Positions 33,301 to 43,300 of a stretch of 64,000 bases of DNA are shown piece after piece (the first letter of the stretch is position 1; every line of letters begins with the position of its first letter). Source of the DNA: Coenobita brevimanus. Taxonomy: Eukaryota > Arthropoda > Malacostraca > Decapoda > Coenobitidae. Below the pieces are notes generated by a model. The model was not told the DNA's origin. It worked only from the letters and a program-made list of their open reading frames with translations, and made no database searches. Where the stretch lies: contig CM064655.1 in assembly GCA_032717465.1 (NCBI GenBank), forward strand, positions 23,034,603 to 23,098,602, written 5' to 3'. The position numbers and the translations under genes are program-made.

Positions 33301-33950
33301 TTTTTGGGTGTCTTCAATGGGGAACGTGATTATTTTTGCATCTTGAATAGGGGAACGTGATTATTTTGGCGTCTTCAATGGGGGAACGTGATTATTTTAT
33401 GCATCTTGAGTTGGGGAAGATGGTTATTTTGACGTCTTGAATGGGGGAGCGTGATTTTTTGTTTGTCTTCAGTGGGGGAACGTGATTATTTTTGCGTCTT
33501 CAATGGGGGAACGTGATTATTTTTGCGTCTTCGATGGGGGAACGTGATTATTTTTGCGTCTTCAATGGGGGAACGTGATTATTTTTGCGTCTTCAATGGG
33601 GGAAAGTGATTATTTTTGCGTCGTCAATGGGGAACGTGATTATTTTTGCGTCTTCAATGGGGGAACGTGATTGCTTTTGCATTTTAAATGGGGGATCGTT
33701 ATTATTTTTGCTTCTTAAATGGGGGAACGTGATTTTTTGGGTGTCTTCAATGGGGAACGTGATTATTTTTCCATCTTGAATAGGGGAACATGATAATTTT
33801 GGCGTCTTCAATGGGGGAACGTGATCATTTTATGCATCTTGAATTGGGGAAGATGGTTATTTTGAGGTCTTGAATGGGGGACCGTGATTTTTTTTGCGTT
33901 TTAAATGAGGGAACGTGATTATTTTGGCGTCTTCAATGGGGAAACGTGAC
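30376..33950. repeat. 3.6 kb satellite-like array of 31 bp units
   Basis: About 115 head-to-tail units have the consensus GGGGGAACGTGATTATTTTT then GCGTCTTCAAT, with GCATCTT as a common alternative. The spacing is 31 bases where checked (for example 31621 to 31652). Variant units (GAATTAGGAAAGATGATTAT; GCATTTTAAATGGGGGATCG) recur in the same order. Near the distal end a block starting at 33246 recurs at 33679, a 433 base or 14-unit higher-order period. Because 31 is not a multiple of three, no reading frame stays open. No spacers are present, so this is not CRISPR. 33951-34224 holds nothing recognised. Confidence 0.95.
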
Positions 33951-34441
33951 TAACTCTGAATATCTCTGCACGATTTTACTCATGACTGTAAAGAAAATTG
34001 GAGCGTGCCTGGGAGTGGATAATTATAAAATAATTGTCTTTTATGTCTTGAACGTCTCCTAGAGTATGAACGGGGGATGAGGAAGTGTTTAATTCTAGCC
34101 ATATCCTTACGATTTTCTTCAAGATCATACACTACCCAGACTCAAGACAGAGCGAAGGTACACAGCAACTATCTCTCTGGAAGTCGCCTATAGTGCACGG
34201 GAAAGTCGGATTCTTTATATATATTGTTACATAGCCTATGATTTCATCATCCTTTGTGTAATTTTAACGCACAGTTGCTGCATGTTTGATCACGAGCGTG
34301 TTCTGCCTCAGTCCCCCCCTTCTACCGTTATAGTAGAGTAAGTCGTTCTCTCTGTTATACTTTGCGGGATTTTCAGCTCTCTGTCCCCATGGCTTCATTT
34401 GCGCGTCCCTCTTACAAGTTGTATCAAGCTCTGCCAGCCCC

Positions 34442-34448
34442 TATATAA
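34442..34448 (+). promoter_or_regulatory. TATA box of 5' LTR
   Basis: TATATAA lies about 217 bases into the LTR and is followed by GC-balanced sequence containing TCAGTCT at about +15 from it, an initiator-like match. The same box is at 39974-39980 in the 3' LTR. Transcription would start near 34470-34480. Confidence 0.5.
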
Positions 34449-34889
34449 TGAGCTCAGTCTCTGCATCATTGCCACTTAGATCTGCTCCTCATTTTGTTCA
34501 CATCTCTGTCCTCCCCTGTACAGATATTATTATTGTGAGTGCTCAAGAAATCTCCAACCATCTAGCAGCTGTGTGTAATTTGAGTATAACTGTTGTTGCA
34601 TTTTTTCTTGTACTGTATAGCATAAGTTTAATTTGTAGGCCTAGTGAAGTTTTTGTAATTCGTGTGGGGTTCTTTGTCAGTCATTTTTGATAATAGTTTG
34701 TATCTGTAATTATTTATCTGGCATTCACTGAGTATTATCTGGTATCTCATTTTATCAGGGCTGACTTAGATAAATTTATTCTTGCTAATTTCGTGTTAAT
34801 AGAGGCTATTGCAGTTAACCATATATTTAACCTGTTTTTGCCATTACATTATCCTTATGAGTCCTGAATGTTTTGTTGTTAGTTTGAGC

Positions 34890-34895
34890 ATTAAA
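34890..34895 (+). terminator. Polyadenylation signal ATTAAA in LTR
   Basis: ATTAAA followed by a TTTAACTTG and T-rich stretch sits about 115 bases from the LTR end. The functional copy would be the one in the 3' LTR, 40422-40427. Confidence 0.4.
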
Positions 34896-35016
34896 CTTTA
34901 ACTTGTAATTTTACCTAACTCTTTTGTTTTGAACCTGGAACTTTACGGGACAGTAGTGATTTTTAGCATTCTCACTGAAAGTGTACGTTATCTTTCTCTG
35001 TTCCGTAACATAAATT

Positions 35017-35034
35017 TGGCGACCTCATATCAGG
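35017..35034 (+). promoter_or_regulatory. Candidate primer-binding site
   Basis: TGGCGACCTCATATCAGG begins six bases after the 5' LTR. TGG at its start fits pairing with the CCA end of a tRNA. I could not assign the tRNA. Confidence 0.5.
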
Positions 35035-35091
35035 ATATTCAGGATATTATCATAAGGATATTGTTTGATATTTTGTGACTGTGATATATTC

Positions 35092-36704
35092 ATGATGGCT
35101 ACTATTTCTACACTTGATGAAGCCAAAGATTTTTTGTCAAATGTGCAAACAGTGTGTGATATAGAAAACAGAACAAAGAATGAACTTAAGCTTGTTGCTC
35201 AACAATTGGGAATTACAGTTCACTCTCATCATTCTAAAGATCAAATTGTTGGCATGATTAATAAAAGCTTGTTTAATGTAACTCCTCCAAATGAGCAAAC
35301 GCAGATTGAATTAGCTAGGTTACAGCTAGCCCTGAAGGAGGCTAAGGCTAAGGAGGCGGAGTCTCGTGTGAAGGAAGCTGAATTTCAAGCACAGGCTAAG
35401 GAGGCTGAATTTCAGGCAAAAGCTAAGGAGGCTGAGGCACAAGTTGAAATTGCTAGGATTCAGGCAGACCATGAGTATCGCATGAAACAAGGTGGAACTG
35501 GATCATCTAGCTCTGATGATTTTGATGTGGCTAAAAATGTTAAACTTGTCCCTCCTTTTAATGAATCTGATTTAACAAAGTATTTTCAGTTGTTTGAGAG
35601 GGTAGCTACAGGTATTGGCCTAAGGAGTATTGGCCAGTACTCCTTCAAACTGTTCTCACCGGTAAAGCTCAAGTAACTTATGCATCTTTGCCTCAGGATC
35701 AGTCTGATAATTATGATGTAGTTAAGAGCTTGATTCTTAAGGCCTATGAGCTTGTTCCTGAAGCTTATAGAGTAAAATTTAGGACAACTTATAAGCAAGA
35801 TAAGCAATCCCATGTTGAGTATGCAAAAATCAAAGAAGATTTGTTAGAGCAGTGGTTAAATTCTAAGAATGTGGATTCTGATTTTGACAAATTTAAGCAG
35901 ATGATTTTGCTGGAGGACTTCAAAAGGTGTATTAGTAAAGATGTAAGCCTATATCTTGATGAGAAAAGAATAGATAATTTGTCTGATGCTGCAGTTTTAG
36001 CTGATGAGTATGTTCTCACTCACAAGAGATATTCTAGAGAAAAAGGGAAAGCTGAGAGTAAGTACGTTGCCTCTACTCAGAGTACAGGTAACAGGAAAGA
36101 GAATAAGGATGATGTTTCTCAGGAAGTAAATACCAGCTTCACCTCTAGATTTCAGAAAAGTAAATGTACTTATTGTAGTAAGCTTGGTCATACTACGGAG
36201 AGATGTTTCAGGAGACAGCGTGATGTGAACAAAAAGGAGTCTTTAAATATTCAGTCAATTGGTCTAGTGTCCACTCTTGAGAGTTCCCAGAATTCTTTAA
36301 CTGAGTTAACTGAACCTGCTTTGAGGGGTAACTTAAATTCTCATGATGGAGCTCCTCTTTTGAGCAGTAACGTGGGTGACACTCTCAAGAGTTCATGTGC
36401 TAATTTCCTGTCTGATGGTTTTGTCAGTCCTCTGGACAGTAATGACAGGAAATCAGTTAAAATATATCGTGATACAGGTGCTTGCCAATCTCTTATGCTG
36501 ACCAGTGTTCTAGGCTCTAATTTTAATTCCTCTGATGAAACTGTAATCTTACAAGGTGTAGGGAATAATTACTTCTCTGTTCCTCTGTGCAGAGTGAATT
36601 TAGAGTCTGGTTTTGTTAATGGTTCTGTTATGGTTGGGTTGGTTGAGACACTCCCAATGTCAGGTGTAACTTTCTTACTTGGAAATGATATTGGTGGAAG
36701 TTAA
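35092..36704 (+). pseudogene. gag-protease region of Gmr1-like element, frameshifted
   Basis: The frame opens at ATG 35092. Its N-terminal part holds a charged coiled-coil built from repeated KEAEFQAQA-like 11-residue words (about 35330-35480). The frame shifts near 35610-35620 and continues in another frame. There, 35838-36033 is a SCAN-like capsid segment (LLEQWL, then ILLEDFKRCISKDVSLYL, then DAAVLADEYVLTHK). The CCHC knuckle Cys-x2-Cys-x4-His-x4-Cys is at 36165-36206, and the protease DTGA motif is at 36471. A TAA at 36702-36704 closes this frame. Gag packages the RNA; the protease cleaves the polyprotein. The break positions are described, and no joined protein is given. Confidence 0.85.
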
Positions 36705-37262
36705 GTGTGTCCAGCTCCTCAGTTGTCTAGTGAGCCAGTGGCTGCGTCCCAGGATTGTGATGTCCCTGATGTGTTCCCTGCATGTGCTGTCACTAGGGCT
36801 AAGTCTAAAGTTACTGGTGATTTAGAGGATAATGATGATGATGATGTTATCCTAGCTGACACTTTTCTTGCTAATTTGGACCACTCACCAGATGAGGCAG
36901 TACCCCGTAGTGTTGATAATTTGTCTCGTCAAGAGTTGGTTGAGTTGCAGGTTGCTGACCCTGAGTTGAAAGGTCTAGCTAACTCTGCTTGCAGTGAGGA
37001 AGAGTCAGCTGATGCTTCTACTTGTTATTATGTAAAGTCAGGAGTACTTATGAGGAAGTGGAGACCCCCAACAGCATCAGCCGACTGTGAATGGGAGGTT
37101 GTACATCAAGTTGTCATCCCTCGTGTTTGTAGGCAGGATATCATTAGAGTGGCTCATGATTCCAGTTTGGCAGGACACCTTGGAGTGAGGAAGACTGTGG
37201 CACGCATTTTGGAAACACTTCTACTGGCCAGGTATCTTCAGGGATGTTTCCTGGTATTGTAA
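36705..37262 (+). pseudogene. pol linker and H2C2 zinc-binding part, frameshifted
   Basis: This follows the TAA in the same frame. The first half is acidic with DDDD near 36834. The second half has the integrase N-terminal pattern with paired His (AHDSSLAGHLG, near 37155). The frame is lost near 37205-37225; the matching Cys-x2-Cys (YCKSCHTC, near 37254) lies in another frame. This is the third break of the element. Confidence 0.8.
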
Positions 37263-37284
37263 GTCTTGTCACACCTGTCAAGTT

Positions 37285-39696
37285 GTGGGGAAGTGTAATC
37301 AGACCGAAAAGGTTGCACCTCTAGTTCCCATTCCTCCTTTTGAGGCGCCTTTCACCCGTGTGTTGGTGGATATTGTGGGCCCTCTTCCTAAGACTTCTTC
37401 AGGATTTTCTTATGTGTTGACCATGATTGATATGGCTACTCGTTATCCTGAAGCCATTCCACTTAGAAATATCTCAGCAAAGAACGTGGTTAAGGAAATG
37501 CTAGGGTTCTTCACAAAGTTTGGTCTGCCCAAGGAGGTACAGTCAGACGGGGGAAGTAATTTCATGTCAAACGTTTTCAAGCAGTCTCTGAAAGAGTTGG
37601 GCATCACCCAGATCACGTCTTCAGCTTACCATCCCCAGACCCAAGGAGCGTTGGAGAGATATCATCAAACACTCAAATCGATGCTCAAGAAATACTGTTT
37701 GGAACATCAGAAAGACTGGGATAAAGGTCTTCCATTCGTTGTGTTTGCCGCAAGAGAATCTCCAAATGAATCACTGGGCTTCTCACCTTTTGAACTACTG
37801 TTTGGCCATGAAGTAAGAGGACCCCTTGGGCTGCTCAAGGAGTGCTGGCTGTCGGGGGAAGATGGCGTCAACCTGCTGGAGTGTGTGATGGATTTCGGGG
37901 AGCGGCTGTCCACTGCTTTACAGCTGGCGAGAGAGAATTTAGGAGCTGCTCAGGAGAAGATGAAGACTTGGTATGATAAGAGGTCCAGGTTGCGCCACTT
38001 TCAGCCGGGAGATCGGGTCTTGATTCTGCTACCGGTTCATGGGCAACCTCTTCAAGCCACGTTTGGTGGCCCTTATTTCGTGGAGAAGAAACTCAGTGAT
38101 GTCAGCTATGTCATCGCCACACCAGATCGTAGAAAGAGCAAGCAACTATGTCACATCAACATGCTAAAGTTATATCACAGGCGGGACGACAATAACCCAG
38201 TCTGCACTGTAGCTGTTCCACCCGAGTCTGCAAGTGAAGCTCTCCCATGCAGTATGAGCCTGAGTGATAGTTTGAGGAAGAATCCTGATATCATGAATGA
38301 TCTCCAGACTAAGCTTTCTCATCTACCACCCAAGGAAAGGCAGGAGTTTTCGGCATTACTGCAGGAGTACCCGCAAGTGTTCCGTGCCACTCCAGGAAGA
38401 ACCACTGTGTTGATGCATGATGTCGATGTTGGAGACGCAAAGCCAATTAAATTGCCTCCTTACCGTGTGAACCCAGTGAAAGTTCCTCTCATCCAGAAGG
38501 AGCTTGGCTACCTGCTGGACCACAAGATGATTGAGCCCTGTCAGAGCGAGTGGAGTTCTCCTGTCACTCTAGTCCCTAAGCCAGGTGGGTCACAGAGGCT
38601 TTGCATCGACTACAGACGTGTTAATCAGATAACCAAAACAGACACTTACCCTCTCCCTCGTGTGGAAGATTGCATAGACAAGATCGGAAAGGCTAGGTAC
38701 ATAGGTAAGTTTGATTTGTTAAAGGGATACTGGCAAGTACCTATGACTGAACGTGCTAGGGAGATCTCATGTTTTGTAACACTAGGAAAGGCTTTTGCAT
38801 GTTCTGTAATGCCGTATGGTATGAAGAATGCACCAGCCACATTTCAGAAGCTCATGAATGTTGTAACAGAGGGTTTGGCAGGGTGTGTTGTTTATATTGA
38901 TGATGTATTAATCTTCAGTGACAACTGGAAAGATCACCTATGCCATGTCAGTAAATTTCTTGACCGTTTAGTTCATGCTAATCTTGTAGCTAATTTATCA
39001 AAGTGTGAGTTTGGTCAAGCTAAAGTTCAGTACCTTGGGTATGTAATTGGTGATGGACATGTTGCACCACCAGGAGCTAAGGTTCAGGTTATAAGTGATC
39101 TTCCCAGACCTAAAAGTAGGAAAGAGCTACAAAGATTTTTGGGAATGGTAGGTTATTACAGGAGATTTGTTCTTAACTTTTCTATTCTTGTATCACCACT
39201 TACAGACCTACTGAAAAAGGGAGTTGAATTTGTCTGGACCGATAACTGTGAATCCTCTTTCAACAAACTTAAAGCTATTCTATTAAGTCAGCCAGTGCTC
39301 GCTACTCCAAATTTTGCTAAGCCTTTTAAGATGGCTGTTGATGCAAGTGATACAGGAGCTGGGGCTGTTTTGCTGCAAGAGGATGATCAGGGTATTGAAC
39401 ATCCTGTATCTTATTACAGTAAGAAGTTCACTCCACCTCAAAAGAACTACTCAACTATTGAGAAAGAGCTTTTGGCCTTGATTTTGGGTTTACAGCATTT
39501 TTCATTTTATTTGTGTTCTGGTTTTGACCCCATAGTCATTTATACCGATCATAACCCACTGAAATTCCTTAGTAAGTTTAAAGATAAAAATCAGAGATTG
39601 ACAAGATGGAGTCTACTTCTTCAGGAGTATTCATTAGACATACAACATGTCAAGGGGAAAGAGAATGTTATTGCAGATTGCTTATCTAGACTTTAG
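37285..39696 (+). CDS. pol: integrase core, GPY/F module, reverse transcriptase, RNase H
   Basis: The frame is open for 803 codons; counting starts at a GTG, so the true product begins upstream. Integrase D,D35E residues are Asp29 (VDIVGPL), Asp88 (SDGGSNF) and Glu124 (35 residues between the last two). GPY/F is at 261-267 (GGPYFVE). RT follows: LPPYRVNP (390-397), the LCIDYRRVN block (439-447), FDLLKGYWQ (476-484), and the YIDD active site at 537-540 (38893-38904). RNase H residues are Asp687, Glu727, Asp755 (YTDHN) and Asp798 (ADCLSR at the end). All catalytic residues are present. The stop at 39694-39696 lies 61 bases before the 3' LTR, so nothing follows RNase H. Confidence 0.93.
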   Translation: MGKCNQTEKVAPLVPIPPFEAPFTRVLVDIVGPLPKTSSGFSYVLTMIDMATRYPEAIPLRNISAKNVVKEMLGFFTKFGLPKEVQSDGGSNFMSNVFKQSLKELGITQITSSAYHPQTQGALERYHQTLKSMLKKYCLEHQKDWDKGLPFVVFAARESPNESLGFSPFELLFGHEVRGPLGLLKECWLSGEDGVNLLECVMDFGERLSTALQLARENLGAAQEKMKTWYDKRSRLRHFQPGDRVLILLPVHGQPLQATFGGPYFVEKKLSDVSYVIATPDRRKSKQLCHINMLKLYHRRDDNNPVCTVAVPPESASEALPCSMSLSDSLRKNPDIMNDLQTKLSHLPPKERQEFSALLQEYPQVFRATPGRTTVLMHDVDVGDAKPIKLPPYRVNPVKVPLIQKELGYLLDHKMIEPCQSEWSSPVTLVPKPGGSQRLCIDYRRVNQITKTDTYPLPRVEDCIDKIGKARYIGKFDLLKGYWQVPMTERAREISCFVTLGKAFACSVMPYGMKNAPATFQKLMNVVTEGLAGCVVYIDDVLIFSDNWKDHLCHVSKFLDRLVHANLVANLSKCEFGQAKVQYLGYVIGDGHVAPPGAKVQVISDLPRPKSRKELQRFLGMVGYYRRFVLNFSILVSPLTDLLKKGVEFVWTDNCESSFNKLKAILLSQPVLATPNFAKPFKMAVDASDTGAGAVLLQEDDQGIEHPVSYYSKKFTPPQKNYSTIEKELLALILGLQHFSFYLCSGFDPIVIYTDHNPLKFLSKFKDKNQRLTRWSLLLQEYSLDIQHVKGKENVIADCLSRL

Positions 39697-39750
39697 ACAG
39701 ATTGTTTTAGAGTAATAAGAAATTTCCTTTGTAAATTTCTTTTTCTTTGT

Positions 39751-39757
39751 GGGGAGG
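39751..39757 (+). promoter_or_regulatory. Polypurine tract before 3' LTR
   Basis: GGGGAGG directly precedes the TGTTAC of the 3' LTR, the expected place for the plus-strand primer. It is short, with T-rich sequence upstream. Confidence 0.65.
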
Positions 39758-40542
39758 TGTTACATAGCCTATGATTTCATCATCCTTTGTGTAATTTTAA
39801 CGCACAGTTGCTGCATGTTTGATCACGAGCGTGTTCTGCCTCAGTCCCCCCTTCTACCGTTATAGTAGAGTAAGTCGTTCTCTCTGTTATACTTTGCGGG
39901 ATTTTCAGCTCTCTGTCCCCATGGCTTCATTTGCGCGTCCCTCTTACAAGTTGTATCAAGCTCTGCCAGCCCCTATATAATGAGCTCAGTCTCTGCATCA
40001 TTGCCACTTAGATCTGCTCCTCATTTTGTTCACATCTCTGTCCTCCCCTGTACAGATATTATTATTGTGAGTGCTCAAGAAATCTCCAACCATCTAGCAG
40101 CTGTGTGTAATTTGAGTATAACTGTTGTTGCATTTTTTCTTGTACTGTATAGCATAAGTTTAATTTGTAGGCCTAGTGAAGTTTTTGTAATTCGTGTGGG
40201 GTTCTTTGTCAATCATTTTTGATAATAGTTTGTATCTGTAATTATTTATCTGGCATTCACTGAGTATTATCTGGTATCTCATTTTATCAGGGCTGACTTA
40301 GATAAATTTATTCTTGCTAATTTCGTGTTAATAGAGGCTATTGCAGTTAACCATATATTTAACCTGTTTTTGCCATTACATTATCCTTATGAGTCCTGAA
40401 TGTTTTGTTGTTAGTTTGAGCATTAAACTTTAACTTGTAATTTTACCTAACTCTTTTGTTTTGAACCTGGAACTTTACGGGACAGTAGTGATTTTTAGCA
40501 TTCTCACTGAAAGTGTACGTTATCTTTCTCTGTTCCGTAACA
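39758..40542 (+). repeat. 3' long terminal repeat
   Basis: Same ends and sequence as the 5' LTR except for one fewer C and one G to A change (GTCAATCAT near 40213). An 80-codon ORF present in both LTRs has no recognised domain and is probably chance. Confidence 0.95.
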
Positions 40543-40562
40543 ATATATATATATATATATAT

Positions 40563-40627
<65 letters not shown>
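40543..40627. repeat. (AT)n microsatellite at LTR element insertion site
   Basis: Alternating AT with a small ACATGT interruption at about 40565. The 5' flank of the LTR element also ends in TTATATATAT, so the element probably inserted in this repeat. Confidence 0.95.
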
Positions 40628-40628
<1 letters not shown>

Positions 40629-40900
40629 TAATTTTCCCACTAAGATGCGATTTTTTTTTTCATTTTCTGGTCACCTACGGATAATTTCAGTCATAATTAT
40701 ACGCTTTCCAAACACAGAAATTTTATTTGTCTTGGTCGTCGCCACTAGTGTGATTAAATGGAAGTGTGATTATATGGATTCCGAAAATTATAGACTTTCG
40801 AGTATTCGGTAGAAAATAAGTAAGTTTAATATTACCCGAAGAAAAAAGATTCAAGTAATGAGGAGAAAAATAAACCACGAATAAGTGACTTGGACCTTGA

Positions 40901-40934
40901 ATAATAATGATAATAATAATAATAATAATAATAA

Positions 40935-41013
<79 letters not shown>
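40901..41013. repeat. Compound (AAT)n-(AGT)n-(AAT)n microsatellite
   Basis: AAT repeats, then about 15 AGT repeats, then AAT repeats again. Confidence 0.95.
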
Positions 41014-41138
41014 CCATGAGGGAGCAGGAGTAACCCATATTATGTGAGTTACTTTGGTCCACTTCAGCTTATAAAGGAAATACACATAAGGTTTGATATA
41101 ACAGTTTAAGGTAAATACCAGCTTACTTAGACTTAAAA

Positions 41139-41140
<2 letters not shown>

Positions 41141-41192
<52 letters not shown>
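41141..41192. repeat. (AC)n microsatellite
   Basis: Pure AC, followed by looser ACACRC sequence to 41285. Confidence 0.95.
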
Positions 41193-41195
<3 letters not shown>

Positions 41196-41571
41196 AACTA
41201 TGACACAGATACATTAAGATACACACACTCACACGCGTACACATTCACACACACAGGCATGCATACGCACACGCAGAAACACGCACCATGAGGCCTGGAA
41301 CTAGCAACAAAGGACCCGACATGACATTCCAAAAAATAAATAAATAAATAACCTAAGAAATAAAAGCCACACACATTTATGCAAAGTAAGTGGAGAACCC
41401 CATAAATTGCTTTACCACTTTTGGACTTCCTCAGCATTATTCCTCAGGGCTAGACGAAGGATATAATGATCTGGCTTTACCTTACCCAGACGTTAAAAAT
41501 ATATTCATGAAGGTAAATTTCAAGAAAATCCATAAAGATAAAGCTGAATGATGTGAGTTAGGATTTTCATG

Positions 41572-41586
41572 CTCTCTCTCTCTCTG

Positions 41587-41643
<57 letters not shown>
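41572..41643. repeat. (CT)n-(CA)n compound microsatellite
   Basis: CT repeats with one G interruption pass into CA repeats at about 41602. Confidence 0.95.
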
Positions 41644-41645
<2 letters not shown>

Positions 41646-41857
41646 TAATAGTTGTACGAGCATGTGAGTTAGATCTACATAACCACCAAAAAGGAAAAAA
41701 AAACAAAAAAAAAACATACCTTTTGCCGGATGAAACACAGCTGCTCATGAAGAATCAGACAAGGATAGCAGCCACAACTTTGGGAATCTGAAAATATGGG
41801 GGTCGAATCAGATGTAGAAACAAGTTGATTTTATTTTACTTAAAAAAATAAAACAAA

Positions 41858-41858
<1 letters not shown>

Positions 41859-41902
<44 letters not shown>

Positions 41903-41923
41903 TACTACTACTACTACTACTAC

Positions 41924-41969
<46 letters not shown>
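41859..41969. repeat. (ACT)n-(AAT)n compound microsatellite
   Basis: About 22 ACT repeats with one variant pass into about 15 AAT repeats. Confidence 0.95.
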
Positions 41970-41971
<2 letters not shown>

Positions 41972-42194
41972 AAAATGAAAAATGGAAATTTTAATGGCTC
42001 TCGGTATGGCTAGACAAAAGTTTTACGATAGTTTCTGAAGCACTTGACGAAGATGAAATACGTGTGACCTCCGTATAACACTTGTGACTGCGGTTTGTAA
42101 TGATGGGCAATGGCTGGTTAAAAATACAAAGGCATCAAGAGTCCTCTTCTTATCTCCAGCTTTTCTCTCTACGAATGTTAGAAAAAAAAAAAAA

Positions 42195-42415
42195 AGGAAT
42201 GAGAGGTGAGGGAGTTAGGAAGGGATAAGAGGTGTGGGAGTTAGGAAGGGATGAGAGGTGAGAGTGTTAGGAAGGGATGAGAGGTGAGTGAGTTAGAAAG
42301 GTATGTAGGGTGAGGGAGTTACGAAGGAATGAGAGGTGAGGGAGTTGGGAAGGAATGAGAGGTGAAGGAGTTAGGAGGGAATGAGAGGTGATGGAAAGTT
42401 TGAAAGGGATGAGAA
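42195..42415. repeat. 26 bp purine-rich minisatellite
   Basis: GAGGTGAGGGAGTTAGGAAG plus GGATGA repeats about eight times with a period near 26 bases. Confidence 0.75.
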
Positions 42416-42474
42416 CTCCAAGAGTAACAAAAATATGAAGGATGAGGGTGGGAGGGATGAAGGCAAAGTTAGAA

Positions 42475-42735
42475 AGCGGTGTGGGGGGGCAAGTAGAGAG
42501 ATAATAGGGAGGAGTAGGGGACAAAAGAGGAGAAGAGGGGGGGAGCAGGGGACAAGAAGAGGGGAAGATGGGGGGGATAAGTGGATGAGAAGAGGGAAGG
42601 TGGGAGTAGGGGACAAGCAGAGGGGTAAGAGATGGGGGGGAGTAGGGGACAAGCAGAGGGGTAAGAGATGGGGGGGAGTAGTGCACAGTAGCCAAGGGGG
42701 GTGGGGGGAGGGGTCAGAAGAAGTTGGGGGATGTA
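42475..42735. repeat. G-rich tract with a 34 bp duplicate
   Basis: GGGGACAAG and GGGGGG runs recur. GGACAAGCAGAGGGGTAAGA plus GATGGGGGGGAGTA occurs twice at 42613-42680. Repeated G runs could form G-quadruplexes on the plus strand. Confidence 0.65.
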
Positions 42736-42889
42736 CAGTACTACGGGAGAGCGGAACCAGTTGCGATCGGTTTCAGATAACACCCACCCTGTCGAAGTCT
42801 TTACACTGAGGGCCCCTTTAGGCTTCACCACACCAGTACCTACCGACGTGTTTGCTCCACTGGCTTGACATTCCTCACGGGTATATAGC

Positions 42890-43145
42890 AATCCCTTCAA
42901 GACGATGACGCCACATTTAACTTGATTCTTGCTACCTTCAGGAGATTTTATTCTATTTAGCAAAGTCCTCTTGTGCTAAACCAGATGAGAGAGGAAGTTT
43001 ATATTCCTGAGATTAAAAGGTGTGTCCCATAAAACTAAAGAAAATAGTATGACACCTGTAAGACCGAACTACAAAAAAAGATATCGTAGTTGGGAAGGAG
43101 TTAATGGCAAGCTGAATAAAATCGTTTGGTGACAGCAAGAATAAA
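42890..43145. repeat. Palindromic repeat family copies
   Basis: CCCTTCAAGACGATGACGCC at about 42893 and TTCTTGCTACCTTCAGGAGA fit a left arm. GCAAGCTGAATAAAATCGTT TGGTGACAGCAAGAATAAAA at about 43109-43148 fits a right arm. Probably two merged partial copies. Confidence 0.5.
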
Positions 43146-43239
43146 AAAAAAAAATGCATAATGGATCAGGGTTAACGGGATGTGACAGCCACGTCCCTCG
43201 GAGTACAGTACTTTCTCGTGAGGGAACTGGAGCACACTT

Positions 43240-43300
43240 TATAAGGGGATCAGTTCTTTATTATGAGGGGAACTTTCTTGCTTTGCTATCCCTGTCTTCA
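43240..43300 (+). repeat. Possible CR1-like 3' UTR scrap
   Basis: GAGGGGAACTTTCTTGCTTT GCTATCCCTGTCTTCAGC resembles the GGGGGAACCTTCTTGCTTTA CCATCCTTATCCTTCAGC segment at 62127-62165. Too short to be certain. Confidence 0.35.

Larger units (their letters stand above)
34225..35010 (+). repeat. 5' long terminal repeat
   Basis: It starts TGTTAC and ends GTAACA, the short inverted ends expected for LTRs. It has seven Cs in the run near 34311 where the 3' LTR has six, and G at about 34680 (GTCAGTCAT) where the 3' LTR has A. It carries the promoter and polyadenylation signals noted separately. Confidence 0.95.
34225..40542 (+). mobile_element. Gmr1-like Ty3/gypsy LTR retrotransposon, 6.3 kb
   Basis: Two direct LTRs (786 and 785 bp) enclose gag and pol. 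The domain order is Gag with CCHC knuckle, protease, zinc-binding H2C2, integrase core, GPY/F module, RT, RNase H. Normal Ty3/gypsy elements have integrase last; integrase before RT together with Ty3-type RT and a GPY/F module is the hallmark of the Gmr1-like group described by Goodwin and Poulter. The insertion sits in AT-repeat DNA, with ATAT at 34221-34224 and 40543-40546 as likely target duplication. The LTRs differ by one substitution and one 1-bp indel, but the coding region is broken in three places. Confidence 0.93.

Noticed and set aside
30376..33950. CRISPR-like regular array
   Set aside because: The 31 bp units are directly adjacent with no unique spacers, units vary gradually, and the context is eukaryotic.
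34448..34690. 80-codon ORF present in both LTRs (also 39980-40222)
   Set aside because: Its conservation only reflects LTR identity. It starts just after the TATA box and has no recognised domain.
35017..35034. Naming the tRNA primer of the LTR element
   Set aside because: The site begins TGG as expected, but I could not match the rest to a specific tRNA from memory.
34225..40542. Assignment to Ty1/copia because integrase precedes RT
   Set aside because: The RT, RNase H and GPY/F module are of Ty3/gypsy type, and the Gag has a CCHC knuckle and SCAN-like segment. Gmr1-like explains all of this.
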